Below, piece by piece: positions 59,042 to 64,000 of a stretch of 64,000 nucleotides of DNA. A model generated the notes under the pieces. The model saw nothing but the letters and a program-made list of their open reading frames with translations. It had not been told where the DNA came from and did not search any database. The number at the start of each line of letters is the position of its first letter. Within the stretch, counting starts at the first letter, position 1. The position numbers were made by a program, and so were the translations under genes. Origin of the DNA: Blastococcus capsensis (GTDB taxonomy: Bacteria; Actinomycetota; Actinomycetes; Mycobacteriales; Geodermatophilaceae); contig NZ_JASNNW010000023.1 of assembly GCF_030165005.1 (NCBI RefSeq), positions 42,692 to 106,691 of the forward strand. Direction: 5' to 3'.

Positions 59042-59322
59042 GGACAGAATTCAACCGGGATAGACGCGGATCTTGCCGTTGGAAATGTTGCTCCTCTGTT
59101 CGGGTCATCGCTCGTCAGGATCGTTACGTCCTGCAGTACACCATCGAGGATCCGAGTGAGCTTCTCTTAGACCAAATTTGCTCTACTGCGGGTGTAATCG
59201 AGTGCGCTCCATGCACCCAACTCAAATCCACTCGCAGTCTCATTCACAAAAGGGGAGGCGGCAGCCAACTTTGGGCGCTTCAGCTCTGAGGGCCTTCTAA
59301 CCGCGATGCCCTACGCACCCCT
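59042..59322. other. Low-GC patch without a confirmed gene
   Basis: 281 bases with clearly lower GC than the rest of the window. A plus-strand frame ending at 59289 reads RYVLQYTIEDPSELLLDQIC and CAPCTQLKSTRS, which has a protein-like composition but no credible start; it may be the tail of a lost gene. Both borders look like recombination joints. Confidence 0.4.
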
Positions 59323-59499
59323 TCAGGGACCCTTCGGAGGAGACCTCTTCGACAAGATAAGCATGGACACGAAGAGCAACACGGCGCCTGCCAAGCCCTT
59401 TTCGAGATCGTAGCTATTCGACGACGCGGCCCACAACTGCAGGGCTACTGCGGCCGAGAAAACCAATATTGCTAACATCGTCAACTTGCGGTTCTTCAT
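59323..59499 (-). CDS. Tiny two-helix membrane protein, candidate immunity protein
   Basis: 58 residues from ATG 59497-59499; a TTG at 59526 would add nine residues and overlap the RHS stop. Two hydrophobic segments, LTMLAILVFSAAVALQLWA and GLAGAVLLFVSMLILS, are joined by a short polar loop (SSNSYDLEK), and the C-terminus is basic (KRSPPKGP). Base composition is low-GC, like the tip of the RHS gene 10 bases upstream. The position directly after a polymorphic-toxin gene is where immunity genes are found. The function is inferred from position only. Confidence 0.55.
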   Translation of the reverse strand: MKNRKLTMLAILVFSAAVALQLWAASSNSYDLEKGLAGAVLLFVSMLILSKRSPPKGP

Positions 59500-59509
59500 C
59501 GGCCTATTC

Positions 59510-62500
59510 CTAGTCGTCGCTTCCAACAGTAATTATTGTTCCGTCTATAAGGCAGGTAGCTCCCACCAGAACGGCCCCAACAGGCCCTCCCAGCAGACCG
59601 AGACCGAAGCATCCGACTGACGCGATGATACTGCCGATCGCCTCGTTGCTGAGCAATCCGGTGGGGTCAATAAAGTTGACCGGGTTGCTGTTGGCGTATT
59701 CGTAGCGGTTAGCGCGCGACGGGTCGGCGAGGGTTTCGAGGGCGTCCTGCTGGGTGAAGCGGCCGGTTTCGGGGTCGTACCAGCGCTGGCCGTATTTGAC
59801 GTAGCCGGTGGTGCGGTCGCGCATGCCGCCGGCGAAGCGGTAGGGGTTGAGCGCGGTCAATGTGTTATCGGTGATGTCCTGTTCGCTGGTGATCTGCCCG
59901 TAGGGGTCGTAGGTGTAGGCCGAGGCCACCGCGCCGTTGGGCTTGACCAGCGCGATCGGGGAGCCGACGGCGTCGAGGATGAAGTAGCCGGTGGTGCCGG
60001 TCCAGGATTTGATGGCCAGTGGGGTGCCGGCGTCGTCGTAGGTCAGGTGGGACCTGCCCTTGGGGCTGTCGATGGTGTCGATGAGGGGCAGGTTGTTGCT
60101 GTCGGTGCGGCCCCAGGTGTATGTGAAGCTGTCGCCGTTGGGGATGGTCTGGGAGATGAGCTCGTTCTGGGTGGTGCCGGCGTAGGTGTAGGAGCCGACG
60201 TCGTTGGCGTCGGTGCGGGCGGTCATCTGCTCGCTGCCGTTGTAGGCCAGGGTGACGTTGCTCGGCGCGCCGGTACGGTTCCCGGATCCGTCGTGGGCGT
60301 GGTCGCTGCCGGTGAGCTGGTCGGCGCTGTTGACGGTCTGGGTCTGCACCGCCACACCGTTCTTGACCGTCTGGGTGCGGTTGCCGTTGACGTCGTAGGT
60401 GTACGCCCAGGAGTCCCCGCCCGGGGTCGACGCGGAGGTGAGCCGGTTGGCGTCGTCGTAGCAGTAGGCGGTGGTGCCTCCGGTGAGGTGGTCGGTCATG
60501 CTCCACTTCAGCTCGGTGTCCACCCCGGCCGCCGGCGCGGTGGCGCAGGAGGCCGTGCCCGGTGAGGTGTAGGAGTAGGACAGGTCGCTGACCCGCAGCG
60601 TGTCGTCCGAGGCCCGGGCTGACCAGACCCGGACAGGCCGGCCGGAGGCGTCGTAGTCGGTGTGGGTGTGCGCGCCCCAGGTGGTGTTGGTGCTGTTGGT
60701 GGCGAACCAGGTGTCGGTGCGCCGGCCATCGGCGTCGTGGGCGAACGCGATGGTCAGCCCGTCGGGGGTGGTGGTGCTGGTCAGCAGGTTGCGGCTGTCG
60801 TAGCCGTGGGTGGTGGTGCCGGCCGCGTCGGTCTCGGACACCAGGTTCCCGGCCAGGTCGTAGGCGTAGGACAGCACGCCGCCGGCGGCGGTGTGGGAGC
60901 GGGAGGCCAGCCGGCCCAGCGGGTCGTACGTGTAGCTGGTGGTGCCGCTGGCGTCGGTGCGGGACTCGGTCTGTCCGGCGGTGTTGTAGACGTAGTCGAC
61001 GGGCGGGGTGCCGTCGGAGTAGGTGACCTGCAGCAGTCGGTCGGCGGCGTCGTAGCGGTAGGTCTGGGTGATCCCGCGCCCGGAGGTGTAGGTGGCGACC
61101 CGGCCGTAGCCGTCGTGGGTGTAGGAGCGGGCGCCGAGGCTGTTGCCGGCCGGCGGGGTGATGCCCACCAGCTGCCCGGCGGTGTCGTAGCTGTAGCTGG
61201 TGGCCGCACCGGACGGGGAGGTGCTGGTGGTCACGGTTCCGTCGGGGTTGTAGGTGACGCTGGCCGTCGCCGAGGTGCCGTCGGCGGCGTTCACCCGGTT
61301 GCCGGCGGTGTCGTAGCCGTAGCTGGTGGGGTTCTGCTGCGCGTCGGTGCCCGCCGACGGGGAGTACGCCGCCGAGGGGGACTGGTAGGCATACGAGGTC
61401 GCCGCCCCCGTGGCCGCGGTGGTGCCGGTGAGGGTTTCACCGGCGTTGACCGCCGGGTCGTAGCCGAAGCTGGTGGTGCCGGCGCTGTCGGTGGCCGTGG
61501 CGACGTCCATGGCCGGGGTGTAGGTGGCCGAGCGAACCGCGCCGGTCGGGTCGGTGACGCTGGCGACCAGCAGCATCCCGTCGGCGGTGAGCCGGTAGCG
61601 GGTGTGCGGGCCGGAACCGACGGCGACCGCGGGGTCGGTGTTCGGTCCGGCGACGTCCGCGCCGAAGGAGCGGTAGTCCACCCGGGTCAGCGCGCTGCCG
61701 CCGCCGGCGGCCGGCTGGGTCACCGACACCACCCGCCGGTTGCTGTCGTAGCCGAAGGAGGTCACCGCACCACCCGGGGCGGTGACGCTGGCCAGCACAT
61801 CCCCGGAACCGTAGGAGAAGCCGGTGGTGCGGCCCAGCCGGTCAGTCATGCTGATCAGCCGGTTGCTGCTGTCGTAGCCGAAGTCCACCGACCGGCTGAT
61901 CGGGTTCCCGGCGGCGTCGGTGGCCCGCTGTGTGATGCCGGTGATCTGCCCGATCCCGCTGCCGGTGGTGATCACCTCGAGGGTGCGGGCGTCGGCCGGG
62001 CCCACGTCGGTGGTGATCGAGGCCAGGGCTCCACCGGAGGTGTAGTCGAAGGTCACCTGGTTGCCGTTGCGGTCCTCGATCGCGCGCAGCCGCCCGCTGG
62101 TGCCGAAGTGCCGCTTGGTCATGCTCGCGCGGTCGCGCAGGGTCCAGCCGTTGGCCTCATCGCCGGTCAGGTCCATCTTCAGTCCGGCCGGAGAGGTGTA
62201 GGTGCCCGGCGCGGCGGGGTTGGGCAGGAACGTACCGGTCAGCCCGCCCTCGCCGGAGAGGACGATAGCGCCGTGCCCGGCGACGTGGCGCAGCCGCACA
62301 TCGGCGCCGGTGGACAGCCGCCACCCGGTGCTCGCCGGACCGGTCGAGCCGGCGAAGTCGGCGGAGGACAGACCGGTCACGCTGTTGTGCGTCAGCCCGA
62401 CCCGGATGGGTGCGGCCGCCCGGCGCGGCAGCGTGAACGCCTCCACCGTGACCATCAGGTTCCCCGACCCGACGTCCAGTCCGGCGGCGATCCCGTCACC

Positions 62501-62576
62501 GATCGTGAACGGCAGCCGGGTCGCGCCCCGGCGCGGGCCGGCGCCCAGCGCGGTGCTGACCCGGCCGGTCTTGATC
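59510..62576 (-). pseudogene. RHS/YD-repeat protein, 3' part, cut by an ISL3-family element
   Basis: About 1022 codons in frame from the insertion edge to the stop. The N-terminal remainder (IKTGRVSTALGAGPRRGATR) leads into the RHS shell with many YD repeats such as YDTAGQLVGI, YDPLGRLASR and YDLAGNLVSETDAAG. The conserved core end is RYYDPETGRFTQQD-like (QRWYDPETGRFTQQDALET), NRYEYANSNPVNFIDPTG. After DPTG only 48 residues remain: a hydrophobic Gly-rich tip (SIIASVGCFGLGLLGGPVGA, then VLVGATCLIDG). The tip and the last core codons are lower in GC than the shell, typical of exchanged toxin ends. The 5' end, including any export signal, lies beyond the insertion and outside the window. Confidence 0.85.
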
Positions 62577-62600
62577 GGCTCTTCGCAGTTGAGGGTGTAG
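62577..62600 (+). repeat. Left terminal inverted repeat of the ISL3-family element
   Basis: Outer GGCTCTTC and inner GAGGGTGTAG blocks are shared with the right end; six central bases differ. Confidence 0.9.
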
Positions 62601-62686
62601 CGGGAGGCGGCGCGTCGTTGGCCGGGTAGGGGTCGAGGCCTTCCGATGATGGGAGTTCTCACGCTGCCCATCCGGAAGACCTCGAC

Positions 62687-63994
62687 GTGCCTGACGCTAC
62701 CTTCGGCTGCCCTGACCTGACCACGTTCGCCGGCTTGGACGAGCTGGGTCTCGAGGTCGTCGGGCAGCGGCTCTCCCCAGACCGTGCGGTCCTGGCCTGC
62801 CGGGTCGTCGAACCCGACCAGTGGTGCCGTCGCTGCGGGTGCGAGGGCGCGCCGCGTGACACCGTGACCCGGCGGCTGGCCCACGAACCGCTGGGCTGGC
62901 GACCGACCACGTTGCTGATCACGATCCGCCGCTACCGGTGCTCCGGTTGTGGGCACGTGTGGCGGCAAGAAACCAGCAAGGCGGCCGAGCCGCGAGCGAA
63001 GTTGTCGCGTCGTGGGCTGCGGTGGGCGCTGGAAGGCATCGTGGTCCAGCACCTGACCGTCGCCCGGGTCGCCGAGGGCCTCGGAGTCGCCTGGAACACC
63101 GCCAACGACGCCGTCCTCGCCGAGGGCAAGCGGGTCCTCATCGACGACCCCGGCCGGTTCGATGGCGTGCAGGTGCTCGGGGTCGATGAGCACGTGTGGC
63201 GCCACACCCGCCGTGGCGACAAGTACGTGACCGTGATCATCGACCTCACCGGCATCCGTGACGGCACTGGCCCAGCTCGGCTGCTGGACATGGTCGAGGG
63301 CCGCTCCAAGCAGGCGTTCAAGACCTGGCTCGGTGAGCGCCCCAAAGCCTGGCGCGACGAGGTCGAGGTGGTCGCGATGGACGGGTTCACCGGCTTCAAG
63401 ACCGCCACGGCCGAGGAACTGCCCGAGGCGGTCGCGGTCATGGACCCCTTCCACGTGGTCCGCCTGGCCGGCGATGCGCTGGACCGGTGCCGCCGACGGG
63501 TCCAGCAGGCCCTGCACGGCCACCGCGGCATGAAGAACGACCCGCTCTACCGCGCCCGGCGGACGCTGCACACCGGCGCCGACCTGCTCACCGACAAGCA
63601 GACCCAACGCCTTCGAGCCCTCTTCGCTGCCGATGAGCACGTCGAGGTCGAGGCCACGTGGGGGATCTACCAGCGGATGATCGCTGCCTACCGAGAAGAC
63701 GACCGGCGGCGCGGCCGCAAGCTGATGATCGACCTGATCGACTCGGTCAGCACCGGCGTGCCGAAGTCGCTCAGCGAGGTCATCACGCTGGGCCGAACGC
63801 TGAAGAAGCGCGCTGCCGACGTGCTGGCCTACTTCGACCGGCCCGGTACCTCCAACGGACCGACCGAGGCGATCAACGGACGACTCGAGCACCTCCGAGG
63901 CTCCGCGCTCGGGTTCCGCAACCTGACCAACTACATCGCCCGATCGCTTCTCGAGACCGGCGGGTTCAGGAGTCGACTACACCCTCGATCGTGA
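62687..63994 (+). CDS. ISL3-family transposase
   Basis: 435 residues, full length. The N-terminal zinc-finger part has WCRRCGCEGAPRDT and YRCSGCGHVW. A helix-turn-helix follows (VARVAEGLGVAWNTANDAV). DDE catalytic residues are visible as Asp in VLGVDEHVWRH, Asp in VVAMDGFTGFK and Glu in GPTEAINGRLEHLRG. The C-terminal signature GFRNLTNYIARSLLETGGF is typical of the family. GTG start at 62687; the stop is six bases from the right end. No frameshift, so the element is probably active or recent. Confidence 0.95.
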   Translation: MPDATFGCPDLTTFAGLDELGLEVVGQRLSPDRAVLACRVVEPDQWCRRCGCEGAPRDTVTRRLAHEPLGWRPTTLLITIRRYRCSGCGHVWRQETSKAAEPRAKLSRRGLRWALEGIVVQHLTVARVAEGLGVAWNTANDAVLAEGKRVLIDDPGRFDGVQVLGVDEHVWRHTRRGDKYVTVIIDLTGIRDGTGPARLLDMVEGRSKQAFKTWLGERPKAWRDEVEVVAMDGFTGFKTATAEELPEAVAVMDPFHVVRLAGDALDRCRRRVQQALHGHRGMKNDPLYRARRTLHTGADLLTDKQTQRLRALFAADEHVEVEATWGIYQRMIAAYREDDRRRGRKLMIDLIDSVSTGVPKSLSEVITLGRTLKKRAADVLAYFDRPGTSNGPTEAINGRLEHLRGSALGFRNLTNYIARSLLETGGFRSRLHPRS

Positions 63995-64000
63995 AGAGCC
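63977..64000 (-). repeat. Right terminal inverted repeat of the ISL3-family element
   Basis: The reverse complement starts GGCTCTTCACGATCGAGGG and pairs with the left end; it overlaps the last codons of the transposase gene. Confidence 0.9.

Larger units (their letters stand above)
62577..64000 (+). mobile_element. Complete ISL3-family insertion sequence, 1424 bp
   Basis: Terminal inverted repeats of 24 bases: GGCTCTTCGCAGTTGAGGGTGTAG at 62577-62600 is matched by 63977-64000, identical at the outer eight (GGCTCTTC) and inner ten (GAGGGTGTAG) positions. It carries one intact transposase gene. The element ends exactly at the last base of the window. It interrupts the rhs gene. ISL3 elements usually make an 8-bp target duplication; the left flank is TCTTGATC (62569-62576). 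Confidence 0.92.

Noticed and set aside
58966..59289. Plus-strand gene in the low-GC patch
   Set aside because: The first half is antisense to the IS3 remnant and no credible start exists for the second half; kept only as a possible gene fragment.
62601..63892. Minus-strand frame that extends the RHS gene by several hundred residues upstream
   Set aside because: It is antisense to the intact ISL3 transposase and begins exactly at the IS end; codon quality and lack of RHS features show it is accidental read-through.

Overview
The window is high-GC DNA with GTG/TTG starts, a nucS mismatch endonuclease, a crotonyl-CoA carboxylase/reductase and a DUF2550-type atp neighbourhood. This points to an actinobacterium. 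A Geodermatophilaceae-like host is an inference from gene content and style, not from any search. The backbone order (argS-lysA-hom-thrC-thrB-rho-rpmE-prfA-prmC-sua5-wecA-atpI-atpBEFHAGDC-DUF2550-pduO-murA, then nucS, mce and thiolase) is, from memory, the same conserved neighbourhood as the Mycobacterium tuberculosis Rv1292-Rv1323 region, carried here in reverse.

Layout. 1-4.7 kb: end of a membrane protein, then meaB, thiolase, mce and ccr. 4.9-8.8 kb: envelope genes (coiled-coil protein, two exported proteins, class F sortase). 8.8-14.0 kb: zinc-ribbon protein, a duplicated 3-hydroxyacyl-CoA dehydrogenase, nucS, a GAF-EAL phosphodiesterase and a lipoprotein. 14.1-25.7 kb: an inserted defence-type island with an XRE regulator, SNF2 helicase with a DUF3883-type end, DUF1156 adenine methylase (frameshifted), DUF499 ATPase with a HEPN domain, and a Fic enzyme. 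25.7-30.9 kb: enoyl-CoA hydratase, ethylmalonyl-CoA mutase, murA and the B12 adenosyltransferase. 31-43.6 kb: DUF2550, the full F1Fo ATP synthase operon, wecA, glyA, sua5. 43.8-56.8 kb: Ser/Thr kinase, prmC, prfA, rpmE, rho, thrB, thrC, hom, lysA, argS. 56.9-58.6 kb: DUF3105 and DUF305 exported proteins and tRNA-Arg(CCG). 58.6-64.0 kb: accessory DNA with two transposase remnants, a low-GC patch, a small membrane protein, the 3' part of an RHS/YD-repeat gene, and an intact ISL3-family insertion sequence whose right end is the last base of the window.

How the parts work together. Thiolase, hydroxyacyl-CoA dehydrogenase, enoyl-CoA hydratase, ccr, mce, ecm, meaB and pduO cover much of the ethylmalonyl-CoA route for acetyl-CoA assimilation, including the B12 cofactor supply; the defence island lies between its two halves. 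The most system-like unknown is that island: helicase, methylase and ATPase resemble the Hma (helicase-methylase-ATPase) type of anti-phage locus as I remember it, here with a divergent regulator and a Fic gene. The second is the RHS gene ending in a very short hydrophobic tip followed at once by a tiny two-helix membrane protein. Two genome-wide habits also show: a hairpin repeat beginning AAGGACC right after stop codons, and a -10-like hexamer exactly six bases before start codons lacking a Shine-Dalgarno sequence, which suggests leaderless mRNAs.
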